Assembly: GCF_007672725.1 (NCBI RefSeq) | Contig: NZ_VDTC01000003.1 | Coordinates: 175,245 to 239,244 of the forward strand | Direction: 5' to 3' | Source of the DNA: Corynebacterium aurimucosum ATCC 700975 | GTDB taxonomy: Bacteria > Actinomycetota > Actinomycetes > Mycobacteriales > Mycobacteriaceae | Length of the DNA: 64,000 nt | Part shown: piece after piece, positions 28,964 through 36,589 of the stretch | Layout of the letters: the number at the start of each line of letters is the position of its first letter | Position numbering within the stretch: position 1 is the first letter of the stretch | Program-made: the position numbers and the translations under genes | The notes under the pieces: model-generated | Told to the model about the DNA's origin: nothing | Seen by the model: the letters and a program-made list of their open reading frames with translations, nothing else | The model's database searches: none

Positions 28964-31305
28964 CTAGCGGTGAAGCAGACCGTTGAAGCGGGCCTCAATC
29001 TGGGCTCTGTGGTCGTTGTTGAAATTGAAGAGGCGTTGGAAAATGAGGGCCACGACGGCCGGAAGCACTAATCCCCACAGGCTGTCGAGCTTGGGCTTAG
29101 AGGACGTCATCCCCTTATCTCCACTGGGTTTCGTGTTTCCTGGCTTCTTACCGCCGGGTGTGTTGGTGCCTTCGCCTTCGCTTCCTTCCTTGGAGCTTGC
29201 GCAGTCCTTGATTGCGGCGTCGCCAGCCGCGACGGTGAGCACCTGGGGTTCGGAAGAAATCTCTTTGCCATCGGCGGTGGTGGCCGTATAGCTGACTTCG
29301 AGCTTGTAGATTCCCGGCTTGGTAAACACCCAATTGCTGTGGGTATGCGAGGCAAAAGTGGTCTCGATGGACAAGTCTCCTGCGGCTGAGTTGATCAGCG
29401 GGGTAAAACCTTTGCCTAATCCTTCAGTGGTGAAGAGCCCAATTTCTGCGCCTTCAGGCTTCTCGACGGGCTTGATATTGAGCATGACCTTGCCGTCTTT
29501 GTAGTCCTTGTAGTTGAGAGCTTGGGTGTTATATCCCGGCCAGATGATGCTCTGCTCTTGAGTCTGGGGGAGGAGGAAGAATTTCTCCTTGCCCAGGTAG
29601 TCGAATTCCTTGCCGTTGAGCGCGGCGGGGCGGGAGCGCAGTGCGTTGTCGTGTACTGCGAGGGCGACGTCGTCAAGCGGGCGCTCAACGGTCTTCTTAT
29701 CCACGATGGCCGTTTCATCCTTGAGGCGGGTGAGAAACTTATCGCCGTCACGGGATACCGCAATATCGACGTGTCCGTGGTCGAGCACTGCCTTGTCGGC
29801 GCAGACACCGGTGTTGTCGCCGGGTTCGGGCTGAGGAGTGTTATCTGGGGCTGGCGCAGGAGCCTGAGCCCCAGCGCCGAGTTTGCCCACGCGCTCGTAC
29901 GTTTCTCCGAAAGCGAAATTGTCGGTCAGCGTGATGCTGCCGGAGTCTTGCGTGATGCTTGGGTGCGGAAGAATATCGAGGCGCACGGTATTGCCGTTGA
30001 AGTTTGCATCGGCACCGACGACAAATTCCGCGCGGCCGCGGGTGATAGTGCCGTCGAAATCGATGTCCGGAAGCGAGCTTCCCTTACTAAAGAAGCCACC
30101 GTGCACGTAGCCTTCTAGGTTTTTATCGGCTGCCTCCAGGATGATGCGGGTGGCGTCTTCGCCCTCCGGAACGGCGCGCGCGGACAGTCCCGTGTCAGAT
30201 AGCGAAACCTCTTCTCCGGAGAAGAGTTGACGGGGGTTGGTCGTCTCCTCCCAGGACTCCGCGGACGTCTTCGAGGAGGTAGAAAGCTCAGCGTTTTCAG
30301 AATAGGCGAGCTCCTCGCTCACCCAGCGCGGGCTGCCGTCCTCCGGGGTGTACACAGCTTGGATTGTTGAGGCCTCGGGCCCTAAGAATTCATCGAAGTG
30401 TGCCTTGCCATCTTTCACGGCTAGATCGGTGAGGAAGTAGCCGTCGATAAGCAGCGTGAGCGTGCCGTTACTGCCCCCAGTGAAGTCGATGGAGGAAAGC
30501 CGCTCATCTCCATCTTTGTCACGGGACTTGGCAGGGGCGATGCGCAAGCGATAGTCCTTCTGGCTAGCATCCCCTGCGGATGCCTGTTCGAAGCGCTCCT
30601 TGAGGGAGGGAGTCTTGTGGTCTGACGGGCGCTGCCCTCCGACCTGAATGGACGTGGTTGTCGGCTTGGAGGAAATGAACTCACCGTCTTTGTTTCGCGC
30701 GGTGGTTTGGTAGGTGAGCTGGTAGCGCCCGGGTTTGGAAAAGACAGTGAAGTTGTGGGTATGCGTGCCACTAGTCAGCCACGCGGAGTGAGGTGCGCCC
30801 TCCGACGTGCCAAAGAATCGTTGAAGCCCGCCAGGGCCGGGGTAGTAGCCAAACATCTCTACTTCGCCCGGCCCATCGACGCTTAACAGGTCGAGGGAGG
30901 CGATGTTATCGCGGAAGCTGTCGACAGGCAGCTCAGTGTCCGCGCCAAAGCCCATCCATACCGGGTCCAGGCTGCCCTGCACGCTGGCAGGGGCCATGTA
31001 ATAGGTTTCGCCCGGCTTCCCCAGGAAGGAGAGCGCAGGGTCTTCAGGCACGGTGAACTGGTATTGGTTCGTGCCGTTTTGGTCCCAGCCTTTGCCTACC
31101 CACGTGACGGTGTCGGCGAGGTCGTGGTCAGACTCGGCTGAATGGCTCTTGAGGTTAAGAGAATCGTCTTCCCAGAATGCTTTGGGGGAATCGATGTGCG
31201 TTTGGGTGGCGACGTGTTTGCCGTCGTCAGGGCCGGCTACGGCGGTAGCGGGGAGAAGAGAAGTGTGGCGCAGGTAAGCAGCGCCACGGAGCGAGTTCGA
31301 GCCAC
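28964..31305 (-). pseudogene. Two-repeat choice-of-anchor M surface protein, frameshifted in signal peptide
   Basis: The intact part (stop at 28964) is open for at least 695 codons and holds a first repeat domain (YYMAPASV, GPGEVEMFGYYPG, GTHTHNFTVFSKPGRY), a distinct middle region, a second repeat (DHGHVDIAVS, FLLPQTQEQSIIWPGYNTQA, SHTHSNWVFTKPGIY) and a C-terminal membrane anchor. The natural start GTG 31305 follows GAAGAAAGG and encodes VARTRSVALLTCATLLFSPL, but stops at TAG 31239-31237. Adding one base near 31245 would join it to TAVAGPDDGKHVATQTHID, giving a perfect signal peptide. The call pseudogene assumes the deletion is real; a sequencing error is possible. The family resembles TIGR03773. 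Confidence 0.75.
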
Positions 31306-31343
31306 AGTGTGGAACCTTTCTTCAGTTCTGTCGAGAGAATTTC

Positions 31344-31368
31344 ACTATAGGGAATGGAAATCAATTCC
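31344..31368 (-). promoter_or_regulatory. Promoter and palindrome of the surface-transport operon
   Basis: On the minus strand a -10 hexamer TATAGT occupies 31349-31344. The near-palindrome GGAAATCAATTCC (31356-31368) lies directly upstream, overlapping the spacer and -35 zone. A metal-responsive repressor such as Zur could bind here, but the match to the TGAAAAT-type Zur half-site is only partial. Confidence 0.45.
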
Positions 31369-31476
31369 GTTTAGTCTGGATCGAAAACCCAGTTCACGCT
31401 TAGTGGAAACCGGGTTCAATTACCCCCAAGTGGGGCGGGCGGTGCCGTAACTCAGCGCTGAACTACGATGGTTGAC

Positions 31477-32967
31477 ATGACTGAAACAACTTCCGACGTC
31501 CGCGTACGTTTTTGCCCGTCGCCCACAGGAACGCCCCACGTGGGCATGGTCCGCACGGCGCTGTTCAACTGGGCCTATGCCCGCCACACCGGCGGCAAGC
31601 TCATCTTCCGCATCGAGGACACCGATGCCGCTCGTGACTCCGAGGAGTCCTTCCAGGCCATCATTGATTCGCTGAACTGGCTCGGCTTGGGCTGGGATGA
31701 AGGCGTCAATGTGGGTGGTCCGGACGAGCCGTACCGTCAGTCGCAGCGCATGGATATTTATGCCGATGTCCTGCAGAAGCTCAAGGATGGCGGCTATGTC
31801 TACCCGGCTTATTCCACCAATGAAGAAGTGCAGGCGCGCCACAAGGCGGCCGGACGCGACCCGCAGCTTGGCTACGACAACTTTGACCGCGACCTCACCC
31901 AGGAGCAGATCGATGCCTTCGAGGCGGAAGGCCGCAAGCCGGTGTGGCGCCTTCGCATGCCGGACAAGGACTGGACGTGGAATGACCTGGTGCGTGGAGA
32001 GCTGACTTTTAAGTCGGAGACCCAGCCGGATTATGTGGTGGCCCGCTCCAATGGCGCACCGCTCTACACGTTGGTTAACCCCGTCGATGACGCGCTCATG
32101 GGGGTTACCCACGTGTTGCGCGGCGAAGATCTGCTGTCTTCCACTCCGCGCCAGCTCGCCCTCTACGAGGCGCTCATTGAGTTGGGCATTGCCAAGCAGA
32201 CCCCGGAGTTCGGCCACCTGCCGTTCGTGATGGGTGAGGGCAACAAGAAGCTGTCCAAGCGCGATCCGCAGTCCAACCTGTTCAACCACCGCGATGCGGG
32301 TATCATCCCGGAGGGAATGCTCAACTACCTGTCCCTGCTGGGCTGGTCCCTTTCCGCGGACAAGGACATCTTCTCCGTCGATGAGCTCATTGCCAACTTC
32401 GATGTGCACGACGTCCTGGGCAACCCCGCCCGTTTCGACCAGAAGAAGTTGGAAGCCATCAACGCCGACCACATTCGTTTGCTTGAGCCGGCTGACTTTG
32501 CCCAGCGCCTGCGGGATTACCTCACCGAGTACACCGACTTCCCTGCGGATTACCCGGAAGACAAGTTCGCCTTCGCCGCCGACCTGGTGCAGACCCGCAT
32601 TAAGACGCTGTCTGACGCTTACGGGCTTATGTCCTTCCTGACCACGCCGGACGCTGAGCTGGAGCTCGATGCCAAGGCGGCGAAGAAGAACCTCAAGGAG
32701 GAGGCTGTTCAGCCTCTCGAGGTCGCCATTGCCAAGTTGGAGGAGCTTGGGGAGTGGAAGACCGAAGAGATTGAAAAGGTTCTCTCTGGCGCACTTATCG
32801 ACGACCTCGGTCTCAAGCCCCGCAAGGCCTACGGCGCCCTGCGTGTCGCGGTCTCGGGACAGCAGGTTTCCCCGCCGCTGTTCGAGTCCATGGAGCTGCT
32901 GGGCAAGGAGTCCACGCTGGCTCGCCTTAAGGCAGCTCTGGCCGTGACTCCGTGGAGCGCTGAGTAG
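31477..32967 (+). CDS. gltX: Glutamyl-tRNA synthetase
   Basis: The 496-residue class I synthetase has the HIGH-type signature [21 protein letters not shown] and the KMSKS-type [11 protein letters not shown]. It charges tRNA-Glu, and in bacteria without GlnRS it also misacylates tRNA-Gln; fittingly, tRNA-Gln and tRNA-Glu follow directly. ATG 31477 is preferred over ATG 31468 because TACGAT (31464-31469) lies seven bases before it, a leaderless layout. The terminator at 32997-33034 closes the gene. Confidence 0.96.
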   Translation: MTETTSDVRVRFCPSPTGTPHVGMVRTALFNWAYARHTGGKLIFRIEDTDAARDSEESFQAIIDSLNWLGLGWDEGVNVGGPDEPYRQSQRMDIYADVLQKLKDGGYVYPAYSTNEEVQARHKAAGRDPQLGYDNFDRDLTQEQIDAFEAEGRKPVWRLRMPDKDWTWNDLVRGELTFKSETQPDYVVARSNGAPLYTLVNPVDDALMGVTHVLRGEDLLSSTPRQLALYEALIELGIAKQTPEFGHLPFVMGEGNKKLSKRDPQSNLFNHRDAGIIPEGMLNYLSLLGWSLSADKDIFSVDELIANFDVHDVLGNPARFDQKKLEAINADHIRLLEPADFAQRLRDYLTEYTDFPADYPEDKFAFAADLVQTRIKTLSDAYGLMSFLTTPDAELELDAKAAKKNLKEEAVQPLEVAIAKLEELGEWKTEEIEKVLSGALIDDLGLKPRKAYGALRVAVSGQQVSPPLFESMELLGKESTLARLKAALAVTPWSAE

Positions 32968-32996
32968 TCTCAAGCGCTAGTCTCACAGGCCTGTAA

Positions 32997-33034
32997 TTTC
33001 GGGGCATTAAGAATCGTTCTTAATGTCCCGAAAA
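32997..33034. terminator. Terminator after gltX
   Basis: TTTCGGGGCATTAAGAA (32997-33013) pairs with TTCTTAATGTCCCGAAA (33017-33033), 17 pairs with one wobble and a three-base loop. There is no T-tract beyond the stem. Confidence 0.75.
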
Positions 33035-33053
33035 TGCTATCTGGCCTGGCGAT

Positions 33054-33082
33054 TTGTGTGTATCGGTGGTGCTGGATATAGT
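33054..33082 (+). promoter_or_regulatory. Promoter of the tRNA-Gln/tRNA-Glu unit
   Basis: TTGTGT (33054-33059) and TATAGT (33077-33082) are separated by 17 bases and lie about 57 bases before tRNA-Gln, a near-consensus pair for the housekeeping sigma factor. Confidence 0.65.
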
Positions 33083-33139
33083 AATAAACCGTTGCAGCGA
33101 GCGGCGAGGGGTTAACCCCAAGCAGGCTCAACGCGATAG

Positions 33140-33211
33140 TGGCCTATGGTGTAATTGGCAACACAACGGTTTCTGGTACCGTCATTCTAGGTTCGAGTCC
33201 TGGTAGGCCAG
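33140..33211 (+). tRNA. tRNA-Gln (CTG)
   Basis: The 72-base cloverleaf has acceptor arms TGGCCTA and TAGGCCA, anticodon loop TTCTGGT with CTG (glutamine), and T-loop GGTTCGAGTCC. CCA is not encoded. A short hairpin (arms CGTAAAGTGC and GCACTTTGCG, about 33224-33247) lies between it and the following tRNA-Glu and may guide processing. Confidence 0.95.
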
Positions 33212-33266
33212 CAGTGATAACTGCGTAAAGTGCTGCGGCACTTTGCGTCAGTGGTCACAGTTCTAT

Positions 33267-33342
33267 GCCCCGTTCGTCTAGCGGCCTAGGACGCCGGCCT
33301 CTCACGCCGGTAACACGGGTTCAAATCCCGTACGGGGTACCA
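33267..33342 (+). tRNA. tRNA-Glu (CTC), copy 1
   Basis: The cloverleaf has acceptor arms GCCCCGT and ACGGGGT, anticodon loop CTCTCAC with CTC (glutamate), and T-loop GGTTCAAATCC. The body ends at 33339 and CCA follows in the genome (33340-33342). The 73-base body is identical to the copy at 35318-35390. Confidence 0.96.
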
Positions 33343-33345
33343 CTT

Positions 33346-33384
33346 AAAGAGTGGCAAGCGCGATGAGCTTGCCACTCTTTTTTT
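33346..33384 (+). terminator. Terminator after tRNA-Glu copy 1
   Basis: AAAGAGTGGCAAGC (33346-33359) and GCTTGCCACTCTTT (33367-33380) form a perfect 14-pair stem with a seven-base loop, followed by a T-tract. The T-tract runs into TATAAT (33384-33389), the -10 of the next gene. Confidence 0.92.
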
Positions 33385-33397
33385 ATAATTGGCGACC

Positions 33398-33961
33398 ATG
33401 CACTTCTACATTATTCATGGATACCAAGCCAGCCCTGACAGTCACTGGTTCCCGTGGCTAGAGCGCCTGTTGACCGCCGATGGCCACACCGTTCACACCA
33501 TCGCGCTGCCGGAACCGAACGCTCCGAAGCTCGATGAGTGGGTAGAGTCGATACGCAACGATATTGAGCGTCCAAACGCTAATACCTGCATCATCACGCA
33601 TAGCCTGGGCGGCACCGCGTTGCTGCACTATCTCACTGCATTGGAGGGTGAGTGGGAGCTTCCTGGGCTCTTCATTGTCTCTGGGTTTGTGGAGAAGCTT
33701 CGTGTGATCCCAGAGCTTGACGAGTTTATTGGCCAGGCTCGCGTCGACGTGCCGGCTGTCAAGCACCACATCGCGCACACAGAGGTCTTCGTGTCTACTG
33801 ACGATGTCCTGGTGGACCCTTCCCTCACGCAGCAGCTTGCCGACGCCCTCTCGGCCACGCCCATCACCATCCACGACGCGGGACACTTTCTTGAAGACGA
33901 CGGCTATACCGAGCTTCCACAGCTGGGGGATCGCATCACGCAGTGGCTGCGCAGCCTATAG
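33398..33961 (+). CDS. RBBP9/YdeN-family serine hydrolase
   Basis: The 187-residue alpha/beta hydrolase has the nucleophile elbow THSLGG (about residues 67-72) and a late DAGHFLEDDGYTELP with the likely catalytic His. The N-terminal MHFYIIHGYQASPDSHWFPWLE is typical of family PF06821. ATG 33398 is nine bases after the -10 TATAAT, so the mRNA is leaderless or nearly so. Its stop overlaps the convergent regulator gene by six bases. The substrate is unknown. Confidence 0.85.
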   Translation: MHFYIIHGYQASPDSHWFPWLERLLTADGHTVHTIALPEPNAPKLDEWVESIRNDIERPNANTCIITHSLGGTALLHYLTALEGEWELPGLFIVSGFVEKLRVIPELDEFIGQARVDVPAVKHHIAHTEVFVSTDDVLVDPSLTQQLADALSATPITIHDAGHFLEDDGYTELPQLGDRITQWLRSL

Positions 33962-34285
33962 GCCCTCAGTCATCGCTTTGAGCGCCTCCACGTGCTGCGC
34001 GTAAGCCTGTGCACCCGCCTCGGTGAGCGTGACCCACACGGCGTCCTTGGCGCGCGTAGAGCCGTACTCCCGCGTGCGGCTTACGTAGCCGTGGTCTCCG
34101 AGGTGCTTTAGTTGCTTGGAGAGCGTATCGGCGGGGAGTTCCGTAAGCTCGGCGAGTTGACCGTACTTCATCTGCCGTCCTTCGGTGGCGCCGGCGGAGA
34201 AGAGCGTGGCGCAGATCTTGAGCCGATTGATGGGGTGGATGACTGGGTCTAGCTCAGGGGGCTGGTGAGATGCTTTCCTAGACAT
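33956..34285 (-). CDS. Winged-helix transcriptional regulator, paralogue of 2580-2894
   Basis: The 109-residue single-domain winged helix-turn-helix contains LPADTLSKQLKHLGDHGYVSR and the wing TREYGSTRAKDAVWVTLTEAG. It shares most conserved blocks with the regulator at 2580-2894. It overlaps the upstream membrane-protein gene by eight bases, so the two are coupled. The array of TGCAAGT half-sites at 34699-34739 in the operon promoter is its probable operator. Confidence 0.84.
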   Translation of the reverse strand: MSRKASHQPPELDPVIHPINRLKICATLFSAGATEGRQMKYGQLAELTELPADTLSKQLKHLGDHGYVSRTREYGSTRAKDAVWVTLTEAGAQAYAQHVEALKAMTEGL

Positions 34286-34682
34286 TGGTGCCCTTTATGG
34301 CGGCGTTGCTGTTCTCGTAAAGCATCCAGGCTGTCGCGCCAGTAACTATGACTCCGCAAGCGATCATCCACGGCCACGTGTCGGGGGTCGGTGTAGTTGA
34401 CATGATCATGGCGACGGGGAGGACTACTCGTGACCATGTCGCGCGATCGTTCCTCGGCCCCTTGTTGGGGTTGGGGCGAACAAAAGGGTTCGCGATTTTG
34501 TCCTTGAGGAGGAAACCGAGAATGAACGTCGGTATCAGGATTGCGAGTGTGTACCACCAGGACACCTTGGATAGCGCAAGACTGCTACCGATACCGAGCG
34601 CTACAAGTGCCACCGCCCACCAGCTTTGTGTCCAGGCGGTCCGCTGTTGGGCGTCTTGAATGATCTTGAGTTCATCGTTCAT
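34278..34682 (-). CDS. Small four-TM membrane protein, partner of downstream HTH regulator
   Basis: The 134-residue protein has a polar N-terminus (MNDELKIIQDAQQRTAW), two close hydrophobic segments (about residues 20-60), a polar basic loop (about 62-85) and two more segments (about 85-125). The topology copies the protein at 2146-2583 although sequence identity is low. AAAGGAG precedes the ATG. Its function is unknown; its constant pairing with a winged-helix gene suggests a membrane stress or envelope role under that regulator's control. Confidence 0.7.
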   Translation of the reverse strand: MNDELKIIQDAQQRTAWTQSWWAVALVALGIGSSLALSKVSWWYTLAILIPTFILGFLLKDKIANPFVRPNPNKGPRNDRATWSRVVLPVAMIMSTTPTPDTWPWMIACGVIVTGATAWMLYENSNAAIKGTNV

Positions 34683-34698
34683 GGCCTGACTCCTTTGT

Positions 34699-34739
34699 TT
34701 GCATCTGATGCAAGTGTATCACTTGCATTAAGTGCAAGT
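34699..34739. promoter_or_regulatory. Operator array of overlapping TGCAAGT palindromes
   Basis: Three overlapping inverted repeats lie upstream of 34682: TTGCATCTGATGCAA (34699-34713), TGCAAGTG-TAT-CACTTGCA (34709-34727) and ACTTGCATTAAGTGCAAGT (34721-34739). Together they form four TGCA-core half-sites in alternating orientation. They cover the likely minus-strand promoter (TACACT at 34719-34714), so repression by the encoded winged-helix protein is a good inference. Confidence 0.7.
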
Positions 34740-35257
34740 AAGGGGGTGAGGGCTGTTGTAATCAAGGAGTGGTGTGGTTGTGCCCCTTACCGGAGGGTTA
34801 AAAGTCCAAGTGCAAGCGGACTTGGGAAAGTTACCAGGGGGTATACCAGTGGCCAATTGGTCTAATCTCTTCCGCTATGCCTTTGGCGGTCATACACTGC
34901 AGGTATAAGGCATTCCCGACAGAAAGGAGAGCGGATGGCGGAAGCTGATAATCATCACTATCGCCGACGCGACTCTAGCAGATAATACGAGGCGGCATCG
35001 CCATAATCCACAACTTCTTAAAGCCAACATTCGAGCGAAGTAGGAGCCTTGCACCACATGCTGTTAGCGCACGTGTCCTCCCGAACCTCTAGCGATGACT
35101 AACGAGTGCTCCGGCCCCAGCTGCCAACGGCACGCCAGCGGAATAACCACTGATTCGATCCGCGCCCGGGCCCTGAGAGTCAATGATTTCATCGCAGTCG
35201 AAAGTGGCAACGAGGTTCGGGATTTTCTTTGTGTAAAAGGCCATGCTAGCTGCCGAT
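34740..35257. other. Intergenic stretch without a supported gene
   Basis: The open frames here are short and lack family features. One possible micro-ORF starts at ATG 34935 after AGAAAGGAGAG and encodes 16 residues (MAEADNHHYRRRDSSR). A weak inverted repeat ATGCCTT / AAGGCAT lies near 34877 and 34906. A small RNA cannot be excluded. Confidence 0.4.
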
Positions 35258-35285
35258 TTGTTCATTCTTTCGCCGATCCTATAGT
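35258..35285 (+). promoter_or_regulatory. Promoter of second tRNA-Glu
   Basis: TTGTTC (35258-35263) and TATAGT (35280-35285) with a 16-base spacer lie about 32 bases before the tRNA, so copy 2 is independently transcribed. Confidence 0.6.
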
Positions 35286-35317
35286 GTTTAGCAAGTCCGC
35301 AACGGACAGCTAAACGA

Positions 35318-35390
35318 GCCCCGTTCGTCTAGCGGCCTAGGACGCCGGCCTCTCACGCCGGTAACACGGGTTCAAATCCCGTACGGGGTA
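35318..35390 (+). tRNA. tRNA-Glu (CTC), copy 2
   Basis: The 73-base body is identical to 33267-33339, with anticodon CTC. Unlike copy 1 it is followed by CAAAAA, so CCA must be added after transcription. Its own promoter and the strong terminator at 35398-35430 make it a complete unit. Confidence 0.96.
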
Positions 35391-35397
35391 CAAAAAT

Positions 35398-35430
35398 AAA
35401 AGGCGGCGAGCATCATGCTCGCCGCCTTTT
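35398..35430. terminator. Bidirectional terminator after tRNA-Glu copy 2
   Basis: AAAAGGCGGCGAGCAT (35398-35413) and ATGCTCGCCGCCTTTT (35415-35430) are perfect inverted arms around one base. The A- and T-rich ends allow function for the tRNA and for the convergent lipoprotein gene. Confidence 0.92.
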
Positions 35431-35447
35431 GGGTTTGGGGCTTAAGA

Positions 35448-36164
35448 CTAGACAATGAGGACCTCAGCGTTATTGCCGCCGGTGCAGCGAATGACCTCGT
35501 GCTCATCGGTTTGGCATGCCAGTGAATAGTTCTGTTGGGTAATGGGGCTGTTGACGGTGACCTGTCCGGGGATGAAGGACCGGAGGTCGTCTTTAGAGCC
35601 TGGCGCCAAGGTCATCAAGCGGCCTGCTGTGGAACGGGCGAAATCGCAACTGGTGTTCGCACCGGCCATGACGAAAGCGATGTTATAGCCGTCGCCCATC
35701 TGGCACACAGTGGCGGGCGTGCCGTAAACGCTGACTGATGCGCCGTTGGCGTCGCCCTCGGGGAGTTGTTCAGAAAGGCTGTTATACGTGGCCGTTTGTG
35801 CCGTTTGAGAGGTTTGGCGTTGGCCTGCGGCTGGTTGGGCGGCTTGGGCTCCTTGTGCACTCTGGGCCTGTGTGTCAGGTTGTTGAGCCTGGTCCGCAGG
35901 CTGATCGCTAGCGTTGTCCGGCAAGGTTGGTTCAGGGCCGTCGGGGGCTGCCTCGTCGGCAGCGTTCGGAACGTGAAGCTCAGCGTCATCGTTAAGCGGC
36001 TGAAATGCCGGGTAAGTGTTTTCAAACGTTGGCTCACCCGATGCCGTTTCCGTCCTCGACGGCGCTGCCATTTCGGATGACGTGGAGCATCCGACTGTTA
36101 GAACACCGGCGGTGATTATGGCTGCAAAAGCTGCGATGGGACGGTGGGCGCGCGTGGAAGTCAT
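35448..36164 (-). CDS. Putative lipoprotein with Gln/Ala/Pro-rich linker
   Basis: The 238-residue protein starts MTSTRAHRPIAAFAAIITAGVLTVGC, with lipobox TVGC at Cys26. A disordered region rich in Pro, Glu, Gln and Ala follows to about residue 130, and then a globular C-terminal domain with four Cys (TVCQMG, TSCDFA, LACQTD, IRCTGG) that could form two disulfides. TAGGGT on the minus strand lies seven bases before ATG 36164 (leaderless), which decides against the longer frame. The domain is unknown to me. Confidence 0.72.
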   Translation of the reverse strand: MTSTRAHRPIAAFAAIITAGVLTVGCSTSSEMAAPSRTETASGEPTFENTYPAFQPLNDDAELHVPNAADEAAPDGPEPTLPDNASDQPADQAQQPDTQAQSAQGAQAAQPAAGQRQTSQTAQTATYNSLSEQLPEGDANGASVSVYGTPATVCQMGDGYNIAFVMAGANTSCDFARSTAGRLMTLAPGSKDDLRSFIPGQVTVNSPITQQNYSLACQTDEHEVIRCTGGNNAEVLIV

Positions 36165-36279
36165 AAAGCCCACCCTAACGAGATGTGTGGCGATGCGCTG
36201 GGGAAAACGGGGAAAGCTGCCCAATCACAGTGACGTGCACTCAGATTGGGCAGCTCAATAAACAGAATCGGGGTAGCTC

Positions 36280-36423
36280 TTAGTGGCAATCCCAGTGGCC
36301 GTCATGTGCTGCGTGGCGGTGACCATCATGCAGGTAGTCCACGTGGTCGCCATGGGGAATAGCGACGTGCCCGCAGCCTTCGCCGTGGACGTGGGTGTGC
36401 TCGTCGTGGATGGTGTGGGTCAT
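36280..36423 (-). CDS. Histidine-rich small protein (47 aa), probable metal binder
   Basis: The 47-residue frame begins MTHTIHDEHTHVHGEGCGHV and ends GHWDCH. It has 14 His, 2 Cys and many acidic residues and no signal peptide, so a cytoplasmic zinc, nickel or cobalt buffer is likely. A strong Shine-Dalgarno (AGGAGGAGCC) stands directly before the ATG, and the regularity of the His spacing argues for a real gene. The upstream region (36430-36480) holds repeated TGAAAAT half-sites on the minus strand, as in Zur operators. The metal and role are inferred. Confidence 0.78.
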   Translation of the reverse strand: MTHTIHDEHTHVHGEGCGHVAIPHGDHVDYLHDGHRHAAHDGHWDCH

Positions 36424-36429
36424 GGCTCC

Positions 36430-36500
36430 TCCTGGAGGTCGGGGATTTTCACTACATTTTCAGTAGCTATCAATGTTAGTAAAGCGTGTTTTCAATCCAC
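36430..36500 (-). promoter_or_regulatory. Upstream region of the His-rich gene with TGAAAAT half-sites
   Basis: The minus strand shows TGAAAATGTAGTGAAAAT at about 36454-36437, two direct copies of the TGAAAAT half-site that appears in actinobacterial Zur boxes, plus TTGAAA further up. They are direct, not inverted, repeats, so regulation by Zur is tentative. Confidence 0.35.
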
Positions 36501-36589
36501 TTTCAATAGTGGGGGTGGGTGGGGGTATCGCCGGAGCTGAACGCGGGGCGTGAAGGGAGAATTGGCGTAGCCCAGGCTAGAGTGAGGTG

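Noticed and set aside
31420..32973. 517-codon minus-strand frame over gltX
   Set aside because: The plus strand encodes an intact glutamyl-tRNA synthetase; the minus frame has no motif and no start signal.
35095..35313. 72-codon plus-strand frame before the second tRNA-Glu
   Set aside because: It covers the tRNA promoter, has no Shine-Dalgarno or -10 and no recognisable domain.
33267..35390. Integrated phage or integrative element between tRNA-Glu copies
   Set aside because: No integrase, recombinase or phage gene is present in the 2 kb; only the possibility of past exchange is kept as a finding.
36283..36540. Plus-strand frame of 85 codons opposite the His-rich gene
   Set aside because: It lacks a ribosome site and family features and is the antisense shadow of the 47-codon His-rich frame, which has a strong ribosome site.
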